Assembly: GCF_002356315.1 (NCBI RefSeq)
Contig: NZ_AP018164.1
Span: forward strand, 4,464,001 to 4,528,000
Origin: Mycobacterium shigaense
GTDB taxonomy: Bacteria; Actinomycetota; Actinomycetes; Mycobacteriales; Mycobacteriaceae
Length of the DNA stretch: 64,000 bases
Direction of reading: 5' to 3'
Shown here: piece by piece, positions 41,491-49,766 of the stretch
How positions within the stretch are numbered: position 1 is the first letter of the stretch
Layout: each line of letters begins with the position of its first letter
The notes under the pieces: model-generated
Told to the model about the DNA's origin: nothing
Databases searched by the model: none
What the model saw: the letters and a program-made list of their open reading frames with translations, nothing else
Program-made: the position numbers and the translations under genes

Positions 41491-42677
41491 ACCGTGACGA
41501 GTCGACCGAGGTTGCCGCCCATGATCTTTGCCTGGTCGTCGGTGGACAGGTGCGATAGTGCGTTGACGTAGAACGTCGGCTCCGCCAGCCCCTCCGGGTG
41601 CGGCCAGTCCGAGCCGTACAGGACTTGGTCCACACCGACAAGGTTGATCAGATCGTCGATGCCGTCCTCGAAGAACGGGCTGACGTGGATCCGGTTCTTG
41701 ACCGTCTCGACCGGGTCGCTCGGGAAGACCTCCGGGGCCTTCCGGAAGACTTCGGCCAGACCGTCCAGCAGCGGGGTCATCCACTTCGAGCCGGCCTCGA
41801 CGATCGCCACCTTCAGCTTCGGGTGGCGATAGAGCGCACCGTGGATTACCCACGAGCCCACCGCATCCTGGATCGGCCGCCACTCGTTGAGGATGCCCAT
41901 CGCATTGGTTTGGAACGGCAGCATTTCCTGCTCGGCGCCATCCCACTCCGAGGTGTAGCGCGAGTAGCCGCTGTCGCTGGAGTGCATGCCGACCAGTACG
42001 TCGTGCTCGACGACCCGCTCCCAGAACGGGTCGAACTCGGGCAGCGCGAATGACCGCGGACCACGGAATCCGGGGACCGGTGCCGGACGGATCAGGATGC
42101 AGCGGGCACCGCGCTTGACCGCCCACTCCAGTTCCTCGATCGCCTTCTCGACGATCGGGAGGGTGATGACCGGGGTGGTGAAGATGCGGTTCTGATAGTT
42201 GAAGCCCCAGACTTCGTCGAGCCACTCATTCAGCGCGTGGACCAAGACGTGGATGGCGAGCGGGTCGTCGCGCAGCCGCTCCTCGAGCAGGCTGGCCAGC
42301 GTCGGGAACATCAGGGTGCGGTCCAGACCCAGCTCGTTCATCTTCTCCAGGCGCGGACCGGGCTCGAAGAACGCCGGGATCGCGCGCATCGGCTCACCGA
42401 ACAGCTCGCGCTTGGTCTTCCCGTCCGGGTTGCCGTATTTGAAGTACTCCTCCCAGGCGCCCGGCCGGGCGACGACCTCGAAGGTCGGGTTGGGAATGTA
42501 GTTGCTGATGTGGCCGCGGATGGCAATCTTGGTTCGCCCGTTGACCTGCACGTACTGGACGTAATCCTTGTATGCCCTGGGCAGGAACTTGGTCAGTGCC
42601 TCCGGCGGCTCGTAGAGGTGGTTGTCCGCGTCAAAGATAGGAAACGGGACGTCTTCCCGGTGCGACAACTGGCCCAT
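41487..42677 (-). CDS. Metal-dependent amidohydrolase (ACMSD/amidohydrolase_2 family)
   Basis: A 396-residue TIM-barrel hydrolase or decarboxylase. The N-terminal metal motif is FDADNHLYEP, a histidine follows in VGMHSSDSGYSRY, and the terminal region YGSDWPHPEGL carries the conserved Asp. Members act on 2-amino-3-carboxymuconate semialdehyde and many ring-cleavage or ketone products; the substrate here is unknown. AAGGAGGA lies before the ATG. It is the promoter-proximal gene of an operon with the acyl-CoA synthetase. Confidence 0.87.
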   Translation of the reverse strand: MGQLSHREDVPFPIFDADNHLYEPPEALTKFLPRAYKDYVQYVQVNGRTKIAIRGHISNYIPNPTFEVVARPGAWEEYFKYGNPDGKTKRELFGEPMRAIPAFFEPGPRLEKMNELGLDRTLMFPTLASLLEERLRDDPLAIHVLVHALNEWLDEVWGFNYQNRIFTTPVITLPIVEKAIEELEWAVKRGARCILIRPAPVPGFRGPRSFALPEFDPFWERVVEHDVLVGMHSSDSGYSRYTSEWDGAEQEMLPFQTNAMGILNEWRPIQDAVGSWVIHGALYRHPKLKVAIVEAGSKWMTPLLDGLAEVFRKAPEVFPSDPVETVKNRIHVSPFFEDGIDDLINLVGVDQVLYGSDWPHPEGLAEPTFYVNALSHLSTDDQAKIMGGNLGRLVTV

Positions 42678-42699
42678 GAGATCCTCCTTCGCGCTTTAT

Positions 42700-42714
42700 G
42701 AGAATACTATTCTC
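42700..42714. promoter_or_regulatory. Operator-like palindrome before the amidohydrolase operon
   Basis: GAGAAT-ACT-ATTCTC is a perfect 6-bp inverted repeat 22 bases upstream of the start codon. The same ATTCTC/GAGAAT half-sites recur in the promoter of the enoyl-CoA hydratase gene at 43237-43255, suggesting one regulator for both units. Confidence 0.55.
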
Positions 42715-42764
42715 TTGGCGACCATCACCGCAACACGCCCCCGGCGCCAAGCGGAGTGCCCTGG

Positions 42765-43184
42765 TCAGCAGTTGGCAATGATCTTGAAGGTCGCCGACGC
42801 CGCCTCGTTCGGCTTGTCGGTGTTGAATCCGTTCGCGGTGCCGGTGATGGTGAATTTGTTCCCGCTGAAGCTCATGTTGGCGTCACCGCCGTCGTTTTTC
42901 GAGTACATGCCGGTGAACCCGCCCAGGTTCTGGATCCGGACGGACATCGTGGTGAGCGGCTCTTGCCGCTCGTCGATGGCGACCGTGGCTTTGGCGAAAT
43001 CACCGCCGATCGCGATCGTCCGGTACCACTCCTGTTGCCAACATTTCACGACATGGTTACCGGTGTCGGTGCCGTTGATCGTCACCTGCGCCGTGCTGGC
43101 AAGCTGGGACTGCGGTTTCGCCGTGCAGGCACCGAGGCCGGCCACAACAAGCGCCGCGATCGCGGCTATGATTCGGTTCTGCAC
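42765..43184 (-). CDS. LpqH-like (19-kDa antigen family) lipoprotein
   Basis: A 139-residue lipoprotein. The signal peptide ends GLGAC with Cys20 as the lipidation site. The mature part QVTINGTDTG, VVKCWQQEW and the ending FTITGTANGF, ATFKIIANC follows the LpqH fold, including the two conserved cysteines that form a disulfide. LpqH-type proteins are surface-exposed TLR2 ligands in mycobacteria. The GTG at 43184 is preceded by GGAGG. It lies between the amidohydrolase operon and the divergent hydratase. Confidence 0.83.
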   Translation of the reverse strand: MQNRIIAAIAALVVAGLGACTAKPQSQLASTAQVTINGTDTGNHVVKCWQQEWYRTIAIGGDFAKATVAIDERQEPLTTMSVRIQNLGGFTGMYSKNDGGDANMSFSGNKFTITGTANGFNTDKPNEAASATFKIIANC

Positions 43185-43236
43185 TGGACCGCCTCCATCT
43201 CGGTGACGAAAGTCTTGGGCCTGCAGCGATGATGCT

Positions 43237-43255
43237 ATTCTCCGCGCGAGAGAAT
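43237..43255. promoter_or_regulatory. Operator-like palindrome before the enoyl-CoA hydratase
   Basis: ATTCTC-CGCGCGA-GAGAAT is an inverted repeat with the same half-sites as the palindrome at 42700-42714 but with inverted half-site order and a seven-base centre. It lies in the gap between the lipoprotein and the hydratase and could serve both. Confidence 0.5.
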
Positions 43256-43290
43256 GCCAATATCGGTGCTCGTTCAGGGAGGCTAGGCGC

Positions 43291-44037
43291 ATGTTGGACA
43301 TGGAGTTCGACGACGGGCTGGCGGTCCTGACGATCGACCGCCCGCACGCGCGCAACGCCATCTCGCTCGAGACCATGGGACACCTGGAAAACGCGCTCGA
43401 CGCGTCGGCCGACGCGCGCGCCCTGGTGATCACCGGTTCCGGTGACCGCGCGTTCGTCTCGGGCGGCGACCTCAAGGAACTCAGCGCGCTGCGGACCATC
43501 GAGGATGCCGAGGCGATGGCGAGGCGGATGCGCAACATCTGCGATCGGCTCGCGTCCTTCCCGGTTCCGGTGATCGCCGCCATGAACGGCCACGCCTTCG
43601 GCGGCGGCGCCGAGTTCGCGGTGGCTGCCGACATCCGGGTGGCGGCCGACGACATCAAGATCGCCTTCAATCAGGTCGAGCTGGAGATCATGCCGGCCTG
43701 GGGTGGCGCCGAACGGCTCGCCGCCCTGGTCGGCAAGGGCAGGGCGCTGCTGTTGGCCGGCACCGGAACTCCCGTCGAGGTTGCCGAAGCCCAACGAATT
43801 GGGTTGGTCGATGTGGTGCTGCCGCGGGCATCGTTCGACGAAGGATGGCGATCGATCGCGACCAAACTCGCCCGGCATCCGGCAAACGAGATAAAGCGAA
43901 TAATCCGCGGAGTTTCTGCTGACGAAGCGATAGCATCCTTTGCACGGCTGTGGGTTGCGGAGGCACATTGGCAGGCCGCCGATCGGGTGATGAACCGCAC
44001 CACCAAACCGCGTCCGGCCGCCGGAGGAGCGATATGA
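43291..44037 (+). CDS. Enoyl-CoA hydratase/isomerase family protein
   Basis: A 248-residue crotonase-fold protein. The oxyanion loops are DRAFVSGGDLKEL and NGHAFGGGAEFAVAADIR, and VELEIMPAWGGAERLAAL follows in the position of the second catalytic acid. Crotonases hydrate or isomerise acyl-CoA; the exact reaction cannot be fixed. GGGAGGC precedes the ATG. It overlaps the secreted-protein gene by 4 bp. Confidence 0.88.
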   Translation: MLDMEFDDGLAVLTIDRPHARNAISLETMGHLENALDASADARALVITGSGDRAFVSGGDLKELSALRTIEDAEAMARRMRNICDRLASFPVPVIAAMNGHAFGGGAEFAVAADIRVAADDIKIAFNQVELEIMPAWGGAERLAALVGKGRALLLAGTGTPVEVAEAQRIGLVDVVLPRASFDEGWRSIATKLARHPANEIKRIIRGVSADEAIASFARLWVAEAHWQAADRVMNRTTKPRPAAGGAI

Positions 44038-44462
44038 GCGCAGGCGCAAAGACGGTGCTGGCCGCGGGCGCAGCATCGCTACTGGCCGGAGCGGGACTAA
44101 TGACGGGCACCTCTCCCGCGCACGCCGACCCCGTGTGGCACCAGGTCGTGTACGTCGTCTCGGCCAAGGTCCCGACCTACGTCGACATCTTCTATCAGGA
44201 TCAGGATCCGACGCTGTTCTCCGACTACAGCCACAACCCGTACTCGTTCTCCCCGCAGGTGCACGCCGACATCACCCCGGACAAGCCGTGGGTTCAACCG
44301 GTAAACCTGCTCAACCCGGATCAGTGGGCGATGGTCACGGCCACAACCGGTCGGGCACCGGAGACACCCGGCGGCATTCAGTGCAACCTCTCGGTGGACG
44401 GCAAGGTCGTGGTGTCCAAGCTCGGCCCCAAAGGCGCGCTCTGCTCGCTGCGCACCTGGTGA
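44034..44462 (+). CDS. Small secreted protein, MmpS-like
   Basis: A 142-residue protein. A signal peptide ends about AHADP. The mature domain (HQVVYVVSAKVPTYVDIFYQ, ATTGRAPETPGGIQCNL, GPKGALCSLRTW) is a beta-rich fold with two cysteines. The pattern resembles MmpS proteins, the periplasmic partners of MmpL lipid exporters, but no mmpL gene adjoins it. Its 3' end overlaps the convergent TetR gene by 85 bp, an unusually long overlap. Confidence 0.65.
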   Translation: MSAGAKTVLAAGAASLLAGAGLMTGTSPAHADPVWHQVVYVVSAKVPTYVDIFYQDQDPTLFSDYSHNPYSFSPQVHADITPDKPWVQPVNLLNPDQWAMVTATTGRAPETPGGIQCNLSVDGKVVVSKLGPKGALCSLRTW

Positions 44463-45079
44463 ACCACCCAGGTCGACGGCACGCCCTCGATCGGCTGCGG
44501 TTCGCCTTCCAGGCGACGCAGTTGATCCTCGACTAATTGCACGGTTTCCGCGTGACCGGCGGAGATCCCGACCGCCTGTTCGAGCACCAGAAATCGCGAC
44601 AGGCTTGACATGAGCACGGTGACCACCACCGGGGGCATCTCTTCTCGAGCCACCCCGTATCGCAACAGGGCAGCCGTGACTGCTTCCTGCTCATGCTTGC
44701 GGAAACGCTCTGCGTAATAAGCGATTTCGGCTCGCATCTCTTTGCGGTGGTTGGCCAGCGCCATGAATTCCATCGAAATGCGGGTGAACGCGGGATCGGT
44801 GCCGAATCGCCACAGTGCCCACAGCGGCTGCGGGGACTTCATCAGCCGCGCGTGCACCGCGAGTGCTTCCTCGCCGCGGCGACGGAAGACCTCGAGGAAC
44901 AGCTCCTCCATGGTGCGGAAGTAATAGTGCACCAGTTGCGGTTTCAGGCCCGCCTTGTTCGCGAGGCGGCGTGAGGTGACGGCGGCGTAGCCCTCTTCGA
45001 GCATCAGCTTCTCGGCCGCGTCGAGCAGCAGGACACGGTTTTTCGCGTCTGGCGCCCCGATCCTGCGGGCCGAAGTCAT
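44378..45079 (-). CDS. TetR-family regulator next to the P450
   Basis: A 233-residue regulator. The N-terminal helix-turn-helix is LDAAEKLMLEEGYAAVTSRRLANKAGLKPQLVHYYF (about 18-55) and the C-terminal part is a helical ligand domain. It is divergent from the P450 gene, and the shared 183-bp gap contains the palindrome TGCTAAGCA-GT-TGCTCAGCA, a probable operator for both promoters. The long tail after residue 195 overlaps the secreted-protein gene; a shorter product is possible but no earlier stop exists. Confidence 0.87.
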   Translation of the reverse strand: MTSARRIGAPDAKNRVLLLDAAEKLMLEEGYAAVTSRRLANKAGLKPQLVHYYFRTMEELFLEVFRRRGEEALAVHARLMKSPQPLWALWRFGTDPAFTRISMEFMALANHRKEMRAEIAYYAERFRKHEQEAVTAALLRYGVAREEMPPVVVTVLMSSLSRFLVLEQAVGISAGHAETVQLVEDQLRRLEGEPQPIEGVPSTWVVHQVRSEQSAPLGPSLDTTTLPSTERLH

Positions 45080-45169
45080 TGCTTGCTCCGTACTCTCGGC
45101 ATATCCGTTCCGACCACACGGATCGTAGCGCGGCCCGGCCGAGCGGCCTTGACCACGCCATTACCGCCA

Positions 45170-45189
45170 TGCTAAGCAGTTGCTCAGCA
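45170..45189. promoter_or_regulatory. Palindromic operator between TetR and P450 genes
   Basis: TGCTAAGCA-GT-TGCTCAGCA, a 20-bp inverted repeat with one mismatch, in the divergent promoter region. It fits TetR-type operators and probably mediates autoregulation and control of the P450. Confidence 0.6.
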
Positions 45190-45262
45190 GATTTTCGAAA
45201 TCGGGTCGGCGTCATGCCGCCGCACATCACCGATCACCGCAGCCCAGGGAGACGCACATCCG

Positions 45263-46558
45263 ATGAGCGACTACGAGTCGATCGACTTTTTGACCGATCC
45301 GTCTTTGATCCCCGACCCGCACCCCTACTTCGACTATTTGCGCAGTCAGAACCCGGTATTGCGGCTGCCTCATCACGGAGTCGTCGCGGTTACCGGTTAC
45401 GCGGAGGCCACCGAGATCTACAAGGACCCGGAGACGTTCTCCAACATCGTCGCGCTCGGTGGCCCGTTCCCGCCGCTGCCGTTCACGCCCGAGGGCGGCG
45501 ACATCCGGTCCCTGATCGGCGAGCACCGCAGCTACTTTCCGATGTACGAGCACATGGTCACGATGGACCCCCCGGACCATACGAAGGCCCGCTCGGTGCT
45601 GGCTAAACTGCTGACCCCGAGCCGACTGAAGCAGAACGAGGAGTTCATGTGGAGCCTGGCTGACCGTCAGCTCGACGAGTTCCTGCACCACGGCGAGTGC
45701 GAATTCATCGCCGAATACTCCAAGCCGTTCGCCACGTTGGTGATCGCAGACCTGCTCGGCGTCCCGGAGGACGACCACAAGGAGTTCCGCAAGGTTCTGG
45801 GCGCCGATCGCCCGGAGACGCGCGTCGGTGCCCTGGACCACGAGTCGGTGGGCATCAACCCGCTGGAGTGGCTCGACGACAAGTTCTGCCACTACATCGA
45901 GGATCGCCGCCGCGAACCGCGTGGCGACGTGCTGACCTACCTCGCGGAAGCGAAGTATCCGGACGGATCGACGCCGCCGGTGATCGAGGTGGTGCGCTCG
46001 GCGACGTTCCTTTTCGCCGCCGGCCAGGAAACGACGGCCAAGTTGTTGAGCGCCGCGCTGCAAGCGCTGGGCGACCGGCCGGACGTCCAGGAGCAAGTTC
46101 GCGCGGATCGCAGCCTGATTCCCGGATTCATCGAGGAGTCACTGCGCATGGAGAGCCCGGTGAAGAGCGACTCACGACTGGTCGTCAAGGACGCCAACAT
46201 CGGTGGCGTCGATCTGCCGGCGGGCACGGTGGTGATGATCCTCCCGGGTGCGGCCAATCGCGACCCGCGCCGGTTCGAGAACCCGCATGAATTTGACGTG
46301 CGCCGCAAGAACGTTCGTGAGCACATGGCCTTCGCCCGTGGCGTGCACTCCTGCCCGGGCGGCCCGCTCGCGCGGGTGGAGGGGCGGGTCTCGATCGAGC
46401 GCATCCTCGACCGGATGCCACGCATCGAGATCAACGAAGCCCACCACGGGCCGGCCGCCGACCGTCGGTATACCTACGAGCCCACGTACATCCTGCGGGG
46501 CCTGAGCGAACTACACCTGACGTTCGCGACCGCGGATGCGGTCGCACCTGTGGCGTAA
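45263..46558 (+). CDS. Cytochrome P450
   Basis: A 431-residue class I bacterial P450. The I-helix oxygen-activation motif is FLFAAGQETTAK. The K-helix ExxR is in FIEESLRMESP, and the haem-cysteine loop is FARGVHSCPGGPLARVEG. It needs an external ferredoxin and reductase, which are not adjacent. The substrate is unknown, though the lipid-degradation context suggests a hydrophobic molecule. GGGAGA precedes the ATG. It is probably controlled by the divergent TetR protein. Confidence 0.93.
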   Translation: MSDYESIDFLTDPSLIPDPHPYFDYLRSQNPVLRLPHHGVVAVTGYAEATEIYKDPETFSNIVALGGPFPPLPFTPEGGDIRSLIGEHRSYFPMYEHMVTMDPPDHTKARSVLAKLLTPSRLKQNEEFMWSLADRQLDEFLHHGECEFIAEYSKPFATLVIADLLGVPEDDHKEFRKVLGADRPETRVGALDHESVGINPLEWLDDKFCHYIEDRRREPRGDVLTYLAEAKYPDGSTPPVIEVVRSATFLFAAGQETTAKLLSAALQALGDRPDVQEQVRADRSLIPGFIEESLRMESPVKSDSRLVVKDANIGGVDLPAGTVVMILPGAANRDPRRFENPHEFDVRRKNVREHMAFARGVHSCPGGPLARVEGRVSIERILDRMPRIEINEAHHGPAADRRYTYEPTYILRGLSELHLTFATADAVAPVA

Positions 46559-46577
46559 CGCTTCTCGGTCACGAGCA

Positions 46578-46859
46578 CTACCGCACCTGCAGGCCAACGA
46601 AGTAGCAACCGAGCAGGGCGACGCCAATCAGCACCACCCACGCGTCGGTGAGGCGGCACAGCAGGACCGGGGCGCTGCGCACCTCCATGAATTCCCGAAA
46701 GATGATGCGCACCTTGACAAGTGCGATTACGACGACGCCTGAAGTTACCGCCGCGCTGGATTTCAGCGATCCGTCGACGGAGTGGTCTATCCAAAGATAG
46801 CCCAGCGTCAGCGTCGCCAGGATCAACCAGACGTACAGCAGCCTCTTGTTGAATCTCAC
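46578..46859 (-). CDS. Cytochrome c oxidase subunit IV-like membrane protein
   Basis: A 93-residue protein with three membrane helices (LLYVWLILATLTLGYLWI, SGVVVIALVKVRIIFREFMEV, AWVVLIGVALLGCYFV), the prokaryotic subunit IV (CyoD/COX4_pro) pattern. It follows the subunit III-like gene by 3 bp. No catalytic subunit I or II gene is present in the window. Confidence 0.75.
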   Translation of the reverse strand: MRFNKRLLYVWLILATLTLGYLWIDHSVDGSLKSSAAVTSGVVVIALVKVRIIFREFMEVRSAPVLLCRLTDAWVVLIGVALLGCYFVGLQVR

Positions 46860-46862
46860 CGC

Positions 46863-47450
46863 TCACCGCACCACGTAGAGCAACGCAAAGATCAGCACCC
46901 AGAGGAAATCGACGGTATGCCAATACGTTGCGCCGGTCTCGATGACTTCCTGAGAGTTCTGAGATTTTGGTGCCGGCCTGCGGAGTTGATAGAGGATGAC
47001 ACCGAGGACCACAAACCCGATCAGCAGGTGAACGAAGTGGATCCCGGTGAGGAAGTAGTAGTACATGAAGAAGTCGTTGCCGTCCAATCCGTTTCCGGCG
47101 CGCACCAACCGGACCCACTCAAACACCTTGAAGAACAGGAACAGTACGGCGAACGCGGCGGTGATCAAGACATCGTGCAGGGCCGCGCGGTAGGCACCGG
47201 CGCGGGCGGACTGGACGCATCGCGCCACCGACCACGAGCTCAACAGCAAGACGAGGGTGTTGAGGACTCCGACGCGCAGGTCGAGTTGGACCTGCGCGTG
47301 CAGGAAAGACTCGGGATTGCGCCCGCGGGAGAACAGGTAGAAGCCGAAATACGCTGTGAATACCAGGGTCTCGAACAACACGAAGACCCACATGTCGGGT
47401 TGGCCCGGCACCGCCCTGACGCGTGGGCCCTTCTCTGCGACGTGGGTCAC
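46863..47450 (-). CDS. Cytochrome c oxidase subunit III-like / NorE-like protein
   Basis: A 195-residue protein with five membrane helices. The segments MWVFVLFETLVFTAYF, SWSVARCVQSARAG, YYFLTGIHFVHLLIGF and TGATYWHTVDFLWVLIFALLYVV are those of haem-copper oxidase subunit III and its NorE-type relatives. The GTG at 47450 overlaps the membrane gene upstream by 4 bp. Without subunits I and II nearby it may serve another membrane complex (inference). Confidence 0.82.
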   Translation of the reverse strand: MTHVAEKGPRVRAVPGQPDMWVFVLFETLVFTAYFGFYLFSRGRNPESFLHAQVQLDLRVGVLNTLVLLLSSWSVARCVQSARAGAYRAALHDVLITAAFAVLFLFFKVFEWVRLVRAGNGLDGNDFFMYYYFLTGIHFVHLLIGFVVLGVILYQLRRPAPKSQNSQEVIETGATYWHTVDFLWVLIFALLYVVR

Positions 47451-48262
47451 TGGGCGATCTTCTTCTTGCGCGGCAGGTCGGGCAGCGGCCCGGTGCCGAA
47501 GTCTTCGCGGCGGATCATGGCGAACAGCATGACGATGAAAGTGACTTGATAGATGCCGAATACGACCATGTCCAGCCACCAGGCGATCTCGCCATCCCAC
47601 GCGAACACCCCGCGGCGGAAAATCCAGCAGGGCGCCACGACCACTTCGGTCAGCGCATTGCACAGGTTGAGATAGCCGAACCACTTGGGGAACACGCGAT
47701 TCTTGTCCAGCAGGATCGCGGCCATCCAGATCAACGAGCCGATCAGGAACACCCCCATGGTTCCGTCGAACGACAGAAAAGCGAAATCGTAAAGCCAACC
47801 GATCGATTCGGGGTCGCGGTCCGGCCGCAACGTGCCGACGATCAGCGCGATGTTGAGCAGCAACATCCCTGGAACCGCGCTGAGCGAATAGATGACCAGA
47901 TACGAGTAGGCGAACACGCGGCTGACCGACATCCGCCGCATCGAATACGCGATGAGGGCATTGTTGACCGCGATCATGCCGCTGATGGCAAAGATGACAC
48001 CGAAGCCGACGGGTATGCCGAGGTGACGTTCGGAGAACCAGTGCACCTGTGTCGCGAGGTCCCAGGTGGGCTCCGGCGGCGGCTGCACTTGCGCGACGAT
48101 GAAGAACATCGGGAAGAACAAGCTGTAGAAGACCATGAGCGTCCCCCACGCCAACCACAGCTCTCGCTTGGGTCCGCGCGTCAGGTGCCAACCGATTCGA
48201 CGGTGCAGTGGTCCCGCGGGCGGGGTGGCTGGGCGGGTCGGCGTCGTGACGACCGCACTCAT
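47447..48262 (-). CDS. Multi-pass membrane protein A of the P450 cluster
   Basis: A 271-residue protein with about seven membrane helices. It shares features with the next gene product, such as GYLNLCNALTEVVVAPCWIF against GYFNLVVAAALVPAAFV, and helices ending in charged RRM-type loops, so the two look like distant paralogues. I do not recognise a characterised family. It is coupled by 4-bp overlaps to the subunit III-like gene and to its paralogue. Confidence 0.7.
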   Translation of the reverse strand: MSAVVTTPTRPATPPAGPLHRRIGWHLTRGPKRELWLAWGTLMVFYSLFFPMFFIVAQVQPPPEPTWDLATQVHWFSERHLGIPVGFGVIFAISGMIAVNNALIAYSMRRMSVSRVFAYSYLVIYSLSAVPGMLLLNIALIVGTLRPDRDPESIGWLYDFAFLSFDGTMGVFLIGSLIWMAAILLDKNRVFPKWFGYLNLCNALTEVVVAPCWIFRRGVFAWDGEIAWWLDMVVFGIYQVTFIVMLFAMIRREDFGTGPLPDLPRKKKIAQ

Positions 48263-49032
48263 GCGGTGACCAGTTCGCCTGGGCGCCGGTGGTTCTCGGC
48301 ACGCTCACGGTAGACGGCTTGTCCCAACACAACGCCCATCACGACGATCCAGACCGCGATGGCGACGTTCTTCACCCAGAACGACAGGAAGCCGTCCCAG
48401 GCCAGCGGGCCGGTCAAGGTCACGCCGACGAACGCGGCGGGCACCAGCGCGGCCGCCACAACAAGGTTGAAGTAGCCCACCCAACGGTTGAATACCGGCC
48501 TTGGCTGATCGTCGAAAAAGACTGCCAGCGCCAGGATTACACACTGCCCGATCAGAAACTGCACCACAATGGTGAAGGTGACCCAACCGAGGTCGTTGAG
48601 CAGTTGAGTCAATCCCGCGCTGCGCTCCGGGCGAAAGGCGGCAAGCAGCCAGCAGACGTTCGCCACCAGGAACAGCGTCGGACCGCCCGCCGCGCAGCCC
48701 AGCATCGCGTAGGAGAAGATCGGCGTCCGGTGTGCCATGCGGCGGATCTGAAGGACGATCAGCGCGAGGATCGGGACCAGGCACACGCCGAACCAATTGA
48801 ATACGATCATGCTGGAACGGATCTGGGGAATATGCGCGGGATCCCGATAGAACGCCGCAACCTGGTCGGCCGACATCGTCGGCGACATCGGCGGGTTGAA
48901 GCCGGGGAATAGCAAGAAGCAGGCGCCCCAGAGGATCAGGGCTGCGGGCAGCGTCCACAACAGGATCAGTTCGCCGTCGGTTCGTCTGCGCACACCGCCC
49001 GGCCCTGCATCGCGATCGACACGGTCGGACAT
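48259..49032 (-). CDS. Multi-pass membrane protein B of the P450 cluster
   Basis: A 257-residue protein with about seven membrane helices. An N-terminal polar stretch precedes LILLWTLPAALILWGACFLLF. A periplasmic loop MSPTMSADQVAAFYRD, followed by IPQIRSSMIVFNW, is a motif I have seen in actinobacterial membrane proteins of unknown role. It is the first gene of the four-gene operon and is divergent from a TetR gene with a perfect palindrome between them. Confidence 0.7.
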   Translation of the reverse strand: MSDRVDRDAGPGGVRRRTDGELILLWTLPAALILWGACFLLFPGFNPPMSPTMSADQVAAFYRDPAHIPQIRSSMIVFNWFGVCLVPILALIVLQIRRMAHRTPIFSYAMLGCAAGGPTLFLVANVCWLLAAFRPERSAGLTQLLNDLGWVTFTIVVQFLIGQCVILALAVFFDDQPRPVFNRWVGYFNLVVAAALVPAAFVGVTLTGPLAWDGFLSFWVKNVAIAVWIVVMGVVLGQAVYRERAENHRRPGELVTA

Positions 49033-49074
49033 CTTTGCTCCTTCGCTGCGCCGGGCTGGCTACACGGTTAGTCG

Positions 49075-49100
49075 CGAAGCTAGCCGTTCGGCTAGCTTCG
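49075..49100. promoter_or_regulatory. 26-bp perfect palindrome between membrane operon and TetR gene
   Basis: CGAAGCTAGCC and GGCTAGCTTCG are perfect 11-bp arms around GTTC. It lies in the 96-bp gap between two divergent genes and is the obvious operator for the TetR protein encoded at 49129. Confidence 0.75.
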
Positions 49101-49128
49101 GTCAATAGGCGTCGTCTACGCTCTTCGT

Positions 49129-49731
49129 GTGGGAACAGCACGCAAGGGCGTCAACGGTTGGGAGTTGGGCAACGTCCAGCACAGCGCCGCCAGGACGCGC
49201 GTGCTCGATGCCGCGCTGGACCTGTTCGCCGAGCACGGAGTCAGCGGCACGTCGCTGCAGATGATCGCGGACGCGGTCGGAATCACGAAAGCAGCTGTCT
49301 ACCACCAATTCCGGACCAAAGATCAGATTGTGATCGCGGTGACCGAGCGCGAACTGGGCCGCCTCGGCCCAGCGCTCGTCGAGGCCGAGGCGCACGGCAA
49401 CGGACCGCAAGCCCGCGATGCGTTGTTGGTGCGGACGGTCGAGATGGCGGTTCGGGACCGCCGGCTGGTACGCACGCTGCAATACGATCCCGTCGTCATT
49501 CGACTGCTGGCCGAGCATGAACCGTTCCAACGTTTCATGGATCGCCTCTATCGCGTGCTGCTGGGCGATGCTGGTCTCGACGGCCGCATCGAGGCGGCCA
49601 TGTTCTCCGGTGCGATCAGCACCGCCGTCATGCATCCGTTGGTCGCCGACATCGATGACGAGGTCCTGCTCGACCGGCTGATCGACTTGAGCCGGCGCCT
49701 GCTGCGCCTGCATCAGGAATCGGCCAACTAG
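49129..49731 (+). CDS. TetR-family regulator of the membrane operon
   Basis: A 200-residue regulator. The N-terminal DNA-binding domain is VLDAALDLFAEHGVSGTSLQMIADAVGITKAAVYHQF (about 26-61) and the rest is a helical effector domain. The GTG at 49129 is the chosen start. It is divergent from the membrane operon, separated by the 26-bp palindrome, so it probably represses that operon and itself. Confidence 0.88.
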   Translation: MGTARKGVNGWELGNVQHSAARTRVLDAALDLFAEHGVSGTSLQMIADAVGITKAAVYHQFRTKDQIVIAVTERELGRLGPALVEAEAHGNGPQARDALLVRTVEMAVRDRRLVRTLQYDPVVIRLLAEHEPFQRFMDRLYRVLLGDAGLDGRIEAAMFSGAISTAVMHPLVADIDDEVLLDRLIDLSRRLLRLHQESAN

Positions 49732-49766
49732 GCGGGATTCGTCGCGTGCTCAGGTACCGTTCTCCC

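Noticed and set aside
41491..42225. Upstream extension of the acyl-CoA synthetase frame
   Set aside because: It runs antisense-like through the amidohydrolase gene in another frame and has no adenylation-domain similarity.
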